The notes beneath the pieces are model-generated. The model was not told where the DNA came from and ran no database searches. It saw only the letters and a program-made list of their open reading frames with translations. DNA of 18,795 bases from Clostridiales bacterium (GTDB taxonomy: Bacteria; Bacillota; Clostridia; Lachnospirales; CAG-274). Positions within the stretch are counted from its first letter, which is position 1. Each line of letters begins with the position of its first letter. Where the stretch lies: assembly GCA_018371275.1 (NCBI GenBank), contig JAHALF010000021.1:1-18795 (forward strand). The letters are read 5' to 3'. This document shows positions 6,786 to 13,686 of this stretch, one piece after another. The position numbers and the translations under genes are program-made.

Positions 6786-7817
6786 ATGGCAAAGTTTAAT
6801 TATATTTCATTTAATGGAACTGCTTTTGGTAGCTATATAGAAAGGTTACCAAAAATAAAAAAAGATGAACTTATTAAAAGTGGGGTATTAGTAGGAAATA
6901 ACAATATAAAAAATGCTTTTAGCTCCCAAACAGGAACAGCTTATGCTGAAATACCTTTCTTTGGTAATATAGGTGGAAAAGCACTAAACTATGATGGAAA
7001 AACTGATATAACAGCTGAAAAGGTTATGACATCAACACAAGGTGTAGTTGTTGTTGGTAGGTCCAAAGCGTGGATTGAAGATGATTTTTCTGTTGATATA
7101 ACTGGTGGAGTTGATTTTATGACTAATGTTGCAAATCAAGTTAGCACATATTGGGATGAAATAGACCAACTAACACTTGTTTCAATATTAGATGGTATTT
7201 TTAAAATGACAGGTACAGCAAGTGCTAAATTTGTTGAAAATCATACATTAGATTTAACAACAGGTAGGTCTGCTATGAAAATGGACGCAACAACTCTTAA
7301 TATAGCTATTCAAAAGGCTTGTGGGTCTAACAAAAATGCTTTTAGCTTAGCTATTATGCACAGTAGTGTAGCAACTAATTTAGAAAATTTAAATTTACTT
7401 GATTATATGAAATACACAGACGCAAGTGGTATACAAAGAGATTTAACTATTGGTACTTTAAACGGTAAGACTGTTATTATTGATGATAGTTGTACTTTTG
7501 ATGGAACAGATAAGTATACTACATATGTTTTAGGTAAAGGTTCATTTTATTTTGAAGATATCGGGGTAGAAGTACCTTATGCTATGACAAGAGATGAAAA
7601 AACTAATGGTGGACAAACAACCCTTTATACAAGACAAAGAAAATGTTTTGCTCCTTTTGGTATATCCTACACTAAAGCAAGTCAAGATAGTTTATCACCA
7701 ACTGATGAAGAACTTGCTAAAGGTGAGAACTGGAAGTTAATTGGAGATGATGATGCTAATAGTGAAACTATTGACGATAAAACAATAGCTATTGCTAGAA
7801 TTATATCTAAAGGTTAA
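6786..7817 (+). CDS. Major capsid protein (HK97-fold coat protein)
   Basis: The 343-residue product has the length and features of the clostridial phage coat family: FNGTAFGSYIERLPKIKKDELIKSG at the N-terminus, then FGNIGGKALNYDGKTDITA, VVVGRSKAWIEDDFSVDITGGVDFM, and YWDEIDQLTLVSILDGIF about a third of the way in. The C-terminal half has TTLNIAIQKACGSNKNAFSLAIMHSSV, typical of the HK97-fold P-domain helix and strand. It follows the scaffold gene and precedes the connector genes, which is the expected order. A strong AAGGAGG site (6771-6777) supports ATG 6786 and high expression. No N-terminal propeptide or protease gene is visible, which fits a scaffold-dependent assembly. Confidence 0.92.
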   Translation: MAKFNYISFNGTAFGSYIERLPKIKKDELIKSGVLVGNNNIKNAFSSQTGTAYAEIPFFGNIGGKALNYDGKTDITAEKVMTSTQGVVVVGRSKAWIEDDFSVDITGGVDFMTNVANQVSTYWDEIDQLTLVSILDGIFKMTGTASAKFVENHTLDLTTGRSAMKMDATTLNIAIQKACGSNKNAFSLAIMHSSVATNLENLNLLDYMKYTDASGIQRDLTIGTLNGKTVIIDDSCTFDGTDKYTTYVLGKGSFYFEDIGVEVPYAMTRDEKTNGGQTTLYTRQRKCFAPFGISYTKASQDSLSPTDEELAKGENWKLIGDDDANSETIDDKTIAIARIISKG

Positions 7818-7821
7818 GTTT

Positions 7822-8205
7822 ATGGTATTTGAAAGAGTTTTAGCTAAATTAAAAACATTTGGTATAGAAACAAATAGTATTGATGAATTTAATATAAAAA
7901 ATCTTATTGGAGATATAAAGATAGAAATAGTTACATACTGTAATTTAGATGATTATCCACAAGAAAATAAACAATTAGATAATATACTTGCTAATTTAGT
8001 TATATTCAACTTTTTGAAAAGTAAGAATACAGCTTTTTCAAGTGGTAAAAATGAAGAAAATACAGGAAATATTAAGTCAATTAATGTTGGGGATTTTTCT
8101 GTTAGTTATGGTGCTTCTGATAGTGCCATAACTAATGAGTTTATATCAAATGAAATAGATAAATATTATTTAATGCTTAATAAGTTTAGGAGGTTGAAAT
8201 GGTAG
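7822..8205 (+). CDS. Head-tail connector (adaptor) protein, YqbG-like
   Basis: This small helical protein of about 127 residues follows the capsid gene, where PBSX and SPP1-class phages encode the adaptor that docks on the portal. The pattern IKNLIGDIKIEIVTYCNLDDYP, followed by LDNILANLVIFNFLKS and GNIKSINVGDFSVSYG, is typical of gp6/YqbG-like connectors. I chose ATG 7822, 8 nt after AAAGG at the end of the capsid gene. The longer reading from 7792 would begin inside the capsid gene and has no ribosome site. Confidence 0.8.
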   Translation: MVFERVLAKLKTFGIETNSIDEFNIKNLIGDIKIEIVTYCNLDDYPQENKQLDNILANLVIFNFLKSKNTAFSSGKNEENTGNIKSINVGDFSVSYGASDSAITNEFISNEIDKYYLMLNKFRRLKW

Positions 8206-8555
8206 TAGATTACAGAAAAGAAATAGAAAAAACATATGACCATACTTGTAATATTTTTATAAAAAAAGAAATTAAAAATCCTAAAACATTTGAAACAGAA
8301 TTTATTACAGATGTATATATAAAAAATCAACCTTGTAGAGTAAGTTTTAAAGCATCTAATGTTACTGGTAATGGAGAAGTTGCTGATTATACACAACAAA
8401 TAAAACTTTTTACTGATGAAAAAATAAAGATATTAGAAGGTAGCAGTATAGAAGTAACTATAAATGAAGAAACAACATTGTATAAACAATCTGGTAAACC
8501 TATGATTTATCCTTGTCATCAAGAAATATTGTTAAAAGTGGAGGATATTGCATAA
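8199..8555 (+). CDS. Head closure / stopper protein, XkdH-like
   Basis: The product has 118 residues, mostly beta-strand-like, with DYRKEIEKTYDHTCNIFIKKE at the N-terminus, QPCRVSFKAS near the middle, and a last strand reading HQEILLKVEDI. This matches XkdH/YqbH-type proteins (head completion or stopper) and its position between connector and HK97 gp10-like gene is canonical. ATG 8199 overlaps the connector stop by 7 nt and follows AGGAGG at 8189-8194. Family assignment relies on size, order and the internal CRV-type motif. Confidence 0.75.
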   Translation: MVVDYRKEIEKTYDHTCNIFIKKEIKNPKTFETEFITDVYIKNQPCRVSFKASNVTGNGEVADYTQQIKLFTDEKIKILEGSSIEVTINEETTLYKQSGKPMIYPCHQEILLKVEDIA

Positions 8556-9181
8556 TGGCTAAAGATATGACTTTAAAACAGTTTTCTAAAAATCTTAAAA
8601 ATCTTGAACAAAAAGGTATGGATGATATTTGTGAGAAAATACTTAGAGAAATGACTTTAAGATTTTTGACCAAAGTAATTCAACTTACACCTGTTGGTAA
8701 AAGTAACTATGTTAGAAGAAGAACACGAGCCGAAAATGGTGATTATTTAAGATATGCCAGAGGTAAGAATAAAGGTAAAATAAAAACTAAAAGAACTAAC
8801 ACTTATACTGGTGGTACTTTAAGGCGTGGGTGGATAGTCAAAAATGAAAAACAAGCAATAACTAATAAGTCTAAACCTACTCAAGCAGAAATAGAAAACT
8901 TTGTTAAAGGCTTAAAATTTCATAAATTTGGTACAAATTATAAAATAACTGTTGTTAATCCAGTTGAATACGCTAAATATGTTAATTATGGTCACAGAAA
9001 ACGAAGAAAAAAAGGGTACTATGGTGATACTAATATGGCAACTGTAATTAAGCCTAATGATTGGGTACAAGGATATTTCTTTTTAGAAAAGGCGGAAAAA
9101 TATATTAATAGACGGGAAAATTATAACAAAGTTTTTAAAGCTTTATATGAACGAGAGTTAAAAAGGGAGTTAGGCTTATGA
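8555..9181 (+). CDS. Tail completion protein, HK97 gp10 / XkdI family
   Basis: The 208-residue product shows the HK97 gp10 family pattern: an N-terminal helix (LKQFSKNLKNLEQKGMDDICEKILREMT), TPVGKSNYVRRRTR, GGTLRRGW, and VNPVEYAKYVNYGHRKR. These neck or tail-completion proteins link the head connector to the tail. ATG 8555 overlaps the previous stop by one base (taATG) and follows GTGGAGG at 8538-8544. The longer reading from 8513 lies within the preceding gene and is unlikely. It is very basic near residues 45-80, with a Lys/Arg-rich insertion absent from short members. Confidence 0.85.
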   Translation: MAKDMTLKQFSKNLKNLEQKGMDDICEKILREMTLRFLTKVIQLTPVGKSNYVRRRTRAENGDYLRYARGKNKGKIKTKRTNTYTGGTLRRGWIVKNEKQAITNKSKPTQAEIENFVKGLKFHKFGTNYKITVVNPVEYAKYVNYGHRKRRKKGYYGDTNMATVIKPNDWVQGYFFLEKAEKYINRRENYNKVFKALYERELKRELGL

Positions 9182-9633
9182 GCATTACAAATGATATATT
9201 AAATGCTATTTTAATTAGTTTAGAAAATGATTTTCCTAACATAAATAAATATATTGAAAATGTAGAACAGGGATTTAAAACACCCTGTTTTTTTATTAAC
9301 TTTTTAGATTACAACAAAGAAAATCTAAATGAAAGTGATAGATTTTTAAGGGAAAAAGAAACTATTGATATACAAGTTGTTTATTTTCCTAAAGAAGAAA
9401 TAGATAGAAGAACAGAAAAAAGACAAATAGCAAATATTATACCCAGTCTCACAAGATGTGTAGAATGTATAGAGCTATACAACAAACCTATTAGAGCAAA
9501 TAGTAGTAAAGCTGTTATAGTTGATGATACAGCACAAGTATTGGTTAGTTTTGATTTTAACTCTGTTGTAAAATTTAAAAAGAATTTTATGGATAATTTA
9601 GAACAGATAGGAGGTAATATTTTTGAAAGATAA
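9178..9633 (+). CDS. Tail terminator protein, XkdJ-like
   Basis: The product has 151 residues with an N-terminal helix (ITNDILNAILISLENDFPN), then a strand segment PCFFINFLDYNKENLNESDRFLREKETIDIQVVYFP, and a C-terminal DTAQVLVSFDFNSVV. This alpha-beta order and the IDIQVVYFP strand are characteristic of PBSX XkdJ/YqbJ-type tail terminators, which cap the tail tube at the head end. ATG 9178 overlaps the preceding stop (ATGA), showing coupling, and its end overlaps the next small gene by 11 nt. Confidence 0.78.
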   Translation: MSITNDILNAILISLENDFPNINKYIENVEQGFKTPCFFINFLDYNKENLNESDRFLREKETIDIQVVYFPKEEIDRRTEKRQIANIIPSLTRCVECIELYNKPIRANSSKAVIVDDTAQVLVSFDFNSVVKFKKNFMDNLEQIGGNIFER

Positions 9634-9823
9634 TATAAAAACTGTAAAAGAAAATGAAGAACCTATACAACAAGATAAATATACTAAACATAATTTATTA
9701 AATTCTAAAAGGTATATTAAGCAGAAAGATTTAATTAATGCCTTGTTAGAAGATGATAGAAAATACACTTTACAAGAAGTAGATAGTATTATTAATAAAT
9801 ATTTGAAAGGAGTGATAAAATAA
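9623..9823 (+). CDS. Small conserved phage protein before the sheath gene
   Basis: The 66-residue protein starts at TTG 9623, 8 nt after GGAGG (9610-9614). It is charged and soluble. The C-terminal half (RYIKQKDLINALLEDDRKY, then TLQEVDSIINKYLKG) looks like two helices. I recognise similar short proteins directly before sheath genes in clostridial contractile-tail phages, but know no function. The stop overlaps the sheath ATG by one base, so it may serve translational coupling as well as encode a tail-assembly factor. Confidence 0.7.
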   Translation: MKDNIKTVKENEEPIQQDKYTKHNLLNSKRYIKQKDLINALLEDDRKYTLQEVDSIINKYLKGVIK

Positions 9824-11121
9824 TGGCAATGGGTGGTACATTTTTAACTCATAATAAGGTTTTACCTGGGGCATATATAAACTTTATATCTAAAGCTAGA
9901 CCACTTGGAACTATTGGAGATAGGGGTGTTGTAGCTGTTGCTTTAGAGCATAATTTTGGTGTACCTAATGAAATAATTAGGTTGGATAGTGAAACATTAC
10001 AAAAAGACAGTTTAACTGTTTTAGGTTATTCATTTCAAGATGATAAATTACAGCTTTTTAGAGAAATGATAAGAAATGCTAAAGAAATTTTATTTTATAG
10101 ACTTGGTGGAGATGGTACAAAAGCAAGTGTTGAAATAAGTCCATTAACTATTACTGCTAAATATGGGGGTACTAGATATAATGATATTAAAATAGTTATT
10201 GAAAACAATGTAGATAGTGGTAAAAAAATAGTTAAAACTTATATAGATACTAATGTTTTAATAGACGAACAAATAGCTTCTAATGTAGAAGAATTAAAGG
10301 CTAATGATTTTGTTGTATTTAGTGGTACTGGTGCTTTAGTAGAAAATGGTGGTACTAATCTAGCTAATGGAACAGATGATAATGTAAATGGTTCTAGTTA
10401 TTCTAACTTTTTAGATAAAATAGAAAAATACAACTTTAATGTAATTGGTTATGGTGGCGATGATGAATCTACAAAAGCATTATATGAAAGTTTTACTAAA
10501 AGGCTTAGATATGATGAAGGCGTTAAGATTACTTGTTTACTTGTAAAATATAATAAAGCAGATGATGAGGGTATTATATCTCTTGATGAATCTGCTAAAA
10601 AATTATTTTATTGGACTTTAGGTGCTTTAGGTGGGGCTGAAATAAATCAAAGTTTAACTAATAAGCTATATGATGGAGAAATTAACCTAAATGTTGAACT
10701 TAAAAAATCTGAATTGGAAAAAAAGATTAAAGCTGGTATATTTGCATTTTATGGAGAAAAAGATGAAATTAGAGTTTTAAAAGATATTAATACTTTTATT
10801 AGTTATAAAGCTGATAAAAACTCTGACTTTAGCAATAATCAAATAATTAGAATACTTGATAATGTAGGAAATGATATTGCTAGAGTATTTAACACTTACT
10901 ATTTAGGTAAAGAAATAAATGATAATACTGGTAGAAATTTATTTAAAGCAGAATTAATATCCTATTTTAGAAACTTACAAGCTATTAGAGCATTAGATAA
11001 TTTTAATAGTGATAATGTAATTGTAACTAAAGGAACAGAAAAAGGTGATGTAATAGTTGATGTATTAATAGAGCCTGTTGCTGCTATGGATAAACTATAT
11101 ATGAAATGTATTATAGAATAG
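9823..11121 (+). CDS. xkdK: Tail sheath protein, XkdK-like
   Basis: This is the contractile sheath subunit: 432 residues, near the usual size for PBSX XkdK. The N-terminus THNKVLPGAYINFISKARP is the standard sheath start. It is followed by TIGDRGVVAVALEHNFG, DKLQLFREMIRNAKEILFYR (the region that handles domain swap strands), and a C-terminal LGKEINDNTGRNLFKAELISYF with a final VIVDVLIEPVAAMDKLYM, which are Phage_sheath signatures. The presence of a sheath gene shows the tail is contractile. ATG 9823 overlaps the preceding stop and is preceded by AAAGGAG. Confidence 0.95.
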   Translation: MAMGGTFLTHNKVLPGAYINFISKARPLGTIGDRGVVAVALEHNFGVPNEIIRLDSETLQKDSLTVLGYSFQDDKLQLFREMIRNAKEILFYRLGGDGTKASVEISPLTITAKYGGTRYNDIKIVIENNVDSGKKIVKTYIDTNVLIDEQIASNVEELKANDFVVFSGTGALVENGGTNLANGTDDNVNGSSYSNFLDKIEKYNFNVIGYGGDDESTKALYESFTKRLRYDEGVKITCLLVKYNKADDEGIISLDESAKKLFYWTLGALGGAEINQSLTNKLYDGEINLNVELKKSELEKKIKAGIFAFYGEKDEIRVLKDINTFISYKADKNSDFSNNQIIRILDNVGNDIARVFNTYYLGKEINDNTGRNLFKAELISYFRNLQAIRALDNFNSDNVIVTKGTEKGDVIVDVLIEPVAAMDKLYMKCIIE

Positions 11122-11131
11122 GAGGTATATT

Positions 11132-11605
11132 GTGGGTTATCAAGAAACTTTAAGGGTACAAGATGTTATAAATGGTAAATTAGGCTCAGTTTACATAGTT
11201 AAAGATGGTGAAAGACGACTTGCAATGGAATGTAAAAATGTTACTGCTAATTTTAAAAAGAATAAAAAGGAAATACCTGTTTTAGGTATTTCTGGAGTTA
11301 AGCATAAAGCTACAGGGTGGTCAGGAAGTGGAAGTATGGATATGTATTATGGTACAAGTGAATTAAGAGATTCTGCTATTAAATTTATAAATACAGGTAT
11401 AGATACATATTATGAAATGATTATAACAAATGAAGACCCTAGTAGTGATATAGGTAGACAAAGTGTAGTTTTAACTGGTGTAAATTTTGATGATACAGTT
11501 TTAGCTAAAATTGATATAAATAGTACAGAGTTAGACGAACAAATAAATTTTACATTTCACGGTTGCGAAATGCTTGAGAAGTTTAAGGAATATAAAGGAG
11601 AATAA
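11132..11605 (+). CDS. xkdM: Tail tube protein, XkdM-like
   Basis: The 157-residue product starts at GTG 11132, 6 nt after GGAGG, and directly follows the sheath gene, the classic sheath-tube pair. It shows the XkdM (DUF2001) pattern: VINGKLGSVYIVKDGERRLAMECKNVTA, then KHKATGWSGSGSMDMYYGTS, and a C-terminal INFTFHGCEMLEKF. It polymerises as hexameric rings forming the inner tube. A weak GTG start for a high-copy protein is notable, although the ribosome site is strong. Confidence 0.93.
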   Translation: MGYQETLRVQDVINGKLGSVYIVKDGERRLAMECKNVTANFKKNKKEIPVLGISGVKHKATGWSGSGSMDMYYGTSELRDSAIKFINTGIDTYYEMIITNEDPSSDIGRQSVVLTGVNFDDTVLAKIDINSTELDEQINFTFHGCEMLEKFKEYKGE

Positions 11606-11632
11606 TTTATTGGAATATAAAAATATTTAATT

Positions 11633-11656
11633 AGACAAGTAAAACTTGTCTTTTTT
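11633..11656 (+). terminator. Intrinsic terminator, left copy of island-flanking repeat
   Basis: AGACAAGT (11633-11640) pairs with ACTTGTCT (11644-11651) around an AAA loop, followed by a T-run to 11656. The whole 24-nt element recurs identically at 13080-13103. It lies between the tube gene and the accessory island, so it would separate late tail transcription from the island. Confidence 0.85.
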
Positions 11657-11682
11657 ATTACAAAAAATAAGGAGAGATTAAA

Positions 11683-12450
11683 ATGAACAATATAGCAATG
11701 AGCAGTATAGAATTATTTAGAAATGAAAGTTTTGGAGAGATTAGAATTTTACTTATTGAAGATGAAGTTTGGTTTGTAGGTAAAGATGTTGCAGAGGCTT
11801 TAGGCTATGAAAGACCAGATAACGCTATTAGAAATCATATAGATGAAGAAGATAAGCTAATGCACCAAATTAGTGCATCAGGTCAAAGTCGTAAAATGGT
11901 AATCATAAATGAAAGTGGTTTATATTCTTTAATATTATCAAGCAAGTTACCACAAGCAAAAGAATTTAAACGTTGGGTAACAAATGATATATTACCTAGT
12001 ATAAGAAAAAATGGTGAATACATATCTAATCAAGAAAACTTAACACAAGAAGAGATTTTAGCAAAAGCATTAATTGTTGCACAAAATGTAATAAATGAAA
12101 AAGACAAACTAAACAAGCAATTACAGGCACAAAACAGTGAATTAGCAGTAGATAATCAAATAATGAGACCTAAAGCAGATTATTTTGATGAGTTAGTAGA
12201 TAGAAACTTACTAACTAATTTTAGAGAAACGGCTAAACAATTAGGAATTAAAGAAAAGTTGTTTATAAAATTCTTATTAGATAAAAAATATTTATACAGA
12301 GATAATAGGGGTAAACTAATGCCGTATGCCGATAAAAACAATGGCTTATTTGAGATGAAAGAAAGTGTAAACGAAAAAACAAAATGGGCAGGTACTCAAA
12401 CATTAATAACACCTAAAGGTAGAGAAACCTTTAGATTATTATTTATCTAA
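11683..12450 (+). CDS. Bro-N / KilAC phage antirepressor
   Basis: The 255-residue protein has an N-terminal Bro domain (about residues 7-110: FGEIRILLIEDEVWFVGKDVA, ALGYERPDNAIRNHI, MVIINESGLYSLILSSKLPQAKEFKRWV, ILPSIRKNGEYI). A linker coiled coil (about 118-160) and a C-terminal KilAC/ANT DNA-binding domain (about 163-250: RPKADYFDELVDRNLLTNFRETAKQLGI, GRETF) follow. Such antirepressors normally lie in early or immunity regions and modulate repressors or host genes. Here it is in the tail module between terminator-like repeats and seems a cargo gene. GGAGAG at 11672-11677 supports ATG 11683. I see no strong promoter, so read-through of the 11633 terminator may drive it. Confidence 0.92.
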   Translation: MNNIAMSSIELFRNESFGEIRILLIEDEVWFVGKDVAEALGYERPDNAIRNHIDEEDKLMHQISASGQSRKMVIINESGLYSLILSSKLPQAKEFKRWVTNDILPSIRKNGEYISNQENLTQEEILAKALIVAQNVINEKDKLNKQLQAQNSELAVDNQIMRPKADYFDELVDRNLLTNFRETAKQLGIKEKLFIKFLLDKKYLYRDNRGKLMPYADKNNGLFEMKESVNEKTKWAGTQTLITPKGRETFRLLFI

Positions 12451-12462
12451 GTTTATTGACCT

Positions 12463-12485
12463 AGACAAGTCATTAAACTGTCTTT
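12463..12485 (+). terminator. Decayed copy of the island terminator
   Basis: AGACA (12463-12467) pairs with TGTCT (12479-12483), extended by GT/AC after one bulged A, followed by TTAT. It resembles the 11633 and 13080 hairpins with changes in loop and stem, and sits between the antirepressor and the TA pair. Confidence 0.5.
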
Positions 12486-12515
12486 ATGTATTTATTAAAG
12501 GGGTTATTAAATTTA

Positions 12516-12544
12516 TTGACGTACGTTAGAATGTATGTTAAAAT
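12516..12544 (+). promoter_or_regulatory. Promoter and tandem operator of YefM/YoeB pair
   Basis: TTGACG (12516-12521), a 17-nt spacer and TAAAAT (12539-12544) form a good promoter 24 nt upstream of the antitoxin ATG. The spacer and -10 are made of two abutting 12-nt direct repeats, GTACGTTAGAAT (12521-12532) and GTATGTTAAAAT (12533-12544), differing at two positions. They are a plausible operator for autoregulation by the antitoxin. Confidence 0.7.
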
Positions 12545-12567
12545 TTATATAGAAAGGTGGGTAAAAA

Positions 12568-12816
12568 ATGATAACAACAAATATAACTAATTTTAGAAAA
12601 GATATTTATAAAATGACAGAAAATACAATAAAATTTAATGAGCCTTTATCAATAAATACAAAAGAAGGTAATGCTATATTAATTAGTGAAGAAGAATACA
12701 AAGGTATGGTTGCTACACTTGAATTAACATCTAATAAGTTAATGAAAGATAAGTTAATAGAAGGAATTAATACACCTTTAAATGAGTGTGTATCAGAAGA
12801 TGAGGTTAATTGGTAA
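12568..12816 (+). CDS. Antitoxin, Phd/YefM family
   Basis: The 82-residue product has the Phd/YefM core: N-terminal helix (ITTNITNFRKDIYKMTENT), the strand pair LSINTKEGNAILISEEEYKGM, and helix (ATLELTSN). The C-terminal half is acidic and likely unfolded until it binds the toxin. It neutralises the YoeB-like nuclease encoded next and usually represses the operon. AAAGGTGGG at 12553-12561 supports ATG 12568. The stop TAA overlaps the toxin ATG by one base. It has its own promoter, so it is expressed independently of phage late genes. Confidence 0.9.
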   Translation: MITTNITNFRKDIYKMTENTIKFNEPLSINTKEGNAILISEEEYKGMVATLELTSNKLMKDKLIEGINTPLNECVSEDEVNW

Positions 12817-13079
12817 TGTATAAAATATTTTATACTAAAAAAGCTATAAAAGATATAGAAAAAATTAAAAGTGCCAAGCTAGAGAAAATAGCAAAGAATT
12901 TAATTAATATAATAAAAGAAAATCCATACCAAAATCCACCAAGTTATGAAAAGTTAGTTGGAGATTTAAAAGGACTTTATTCAAGGCGTATAAACTTAAA
13001 ACATAGGTTAGTTTATGAAGTTATAGAAGAAGAAAAAGCTATAAAAATAATTAGTTTATGGACACATTATGAATTTTAA
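12816..13079 (+). CDS. Toxin, YoeB/Txe-type ribosome-dependent mRNase
   Basis: The 87-residue basic protein has the YoeB/Txe pattern: IFYTKKAIKDIEKIKS near the start, the core PSYEKLVGDLKGLYSRRIN, KHRLVYEV, and the terminal HYEF carrying the His-Tyr end. These supply the Glu, Arg and His known to be catalytic in YoeB. YoeB-type toxins bind the ribosome A site and cut mRNA. I chose ATG 12816, which overlaps the antitoxin stop and lies 10 nt after GAGG (12802). TTG 12810 is also possible. All key residues appear present, so the toxin is probably active. Confidence 0.92.
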   Translation: MYKIFYTKKAIKDIEKIKSAKLEKIAKNLINIIKENPYQNPPSYEKLVGDLKGLYSRRINLKHRLVYEVIEEEKAIKIISLWTHYEF

Positions 13080-13104
13080 AGACAAGTAAAACTTGTCTTT
13101 TTTT
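13080..13104 (+). terminator. Intrinsic terminator, right copy of island-flanking repeat
   Basis: AGACAAGT (13080-13087), loop AAA, ACTTGTCT (13091-13098) and a T-run to 13104. The first 24 nt are identical to 11633-11656. It begins one base after the YoeB stop and closes the accessory island before the tail chaperone gene. Confidence 0.88.
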
Positions 13105-13136
13105 ATACTATTTTTTAAATTTAAGGAGGAAATTTT

Positions 13137-13520
13137 ATGAAAATAAGTGATTTTTTAATTAATAACAATGTAGGTAACGTTTTAGAGAAAGAAGTAATAG
13201 TTTCTGATAGGTTTGTAGATGAAGGAGGTAACCATATACCTTTTAAAATTAGAAATATTAGTCCAGAAGAGTTAGCAGATATTGAAAGAAGAACCAATAA
13301 TTCAGTTGAAAGATTTATAGGTTATATCGAACAAGGATGTATTGAACCTAATTTCAAAAATATTGAATTACAAAATCATTATGGTGTAAAAAATGGGGGG
13401 TTATTAATAAATAAAGTATTATTAGCAGGTGAAATAGATATATTAGCTACTGAAATATTAAAACTTAGTGGTTTTTTTAAAACATTTGATGAATTAGTAC
13501 AAGACGCAAAAAAGCAATAA
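13137..13520 (+). CDS. xkdN: Tail assembly chaperone, XkdN-like (zero-frame product)
   Basis: The 127-residue product has the XkdN pattern: ISDFLINNNVGNVLEKEVIVSD at the start, PFKIRNISPEELADIERR in the middle, and a C-terminal KLSGFFKTFDELVQDAKKQ. It sits just before the tape measure, as expected for the G/GT-type chaperones that coat the tape measure and recruit tube subunits. A strong AAGGAGGA site precedes ATG 13137. The zero-frame gene ends at TAA 13518-13520, and the slippery heptamer at 13508-13514 allows a -1 shift into the frame that continues to 13684 (see next entry). Confidence 0.9.
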   Translation: MKISDFLINNNVGNVLEKEVIVSDRFVDEGGNHIPFKIRNISPEELADIERRTNNSVERFIGYIEQGCIEPNFKNIELQNHYGVKNGGLLINKVLLAGEIDILATEILKLSGFFKTFDELVQDAKKQ

Positions 13521-13684
13521 AAAAGGAGCCAGAATTATCTTCTATTTTAGCATATTGTTTAGTAGAATTAAAAATGATACCCTCCCAATTTATGAAAATT
13601 GATAATAAGGAAAAAGCCTTAATTATAGCTTTAATTCATAAACATAGTGAAGATTTAAAAAACATAAGAAGGGAGGATAATTAA
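13508..13684 (+). CDS. -1 frameshift extension of tail chaperone (GT-type)
   Basis: The last sense codons before TAA contain A AAA AAG (13508-13514) in the correct zero frame for -1 slippage, the same heptamer as in E. coli dnaX. In the -1 frame 56 further codons follow (from 13514, stop TAA 13682-13684), giving a fused product of about 182 residues. The extension, with ELSSILAYCLVELKMIPSQF and EKALIIALIHKHSEDLK, has the helix pattern of T-type extensions in tail chaperones and no good start codon of its own. It overlaps the tape measure ribosome site. The shift efficiency is unknown. A clear stem-loop downstream was not seen. Confidence 0.75.
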   Translation, partial: KKAIKKEPELSSILAYCLVELKMIPSQFMKIDNKEKALIIALIHKHSEDLKNIRREDN

Positions 13685-13686
13685 AA

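Noticed and set aside
8166..8399. 77-codon minus-strand reading frame
   Set aside because: Opposite the connector and stopper genes. Cys/Phe/Ile-rich sequence typical of a shadow frame, and no start signal.
11606..13136. Insertion sequence or transposon carrying the antirepressor and TA genes
   Set aside because: The flanking repeats are terminators. No transposase, terminal inverted repeats enclosing the island or target-site duplication were seen.
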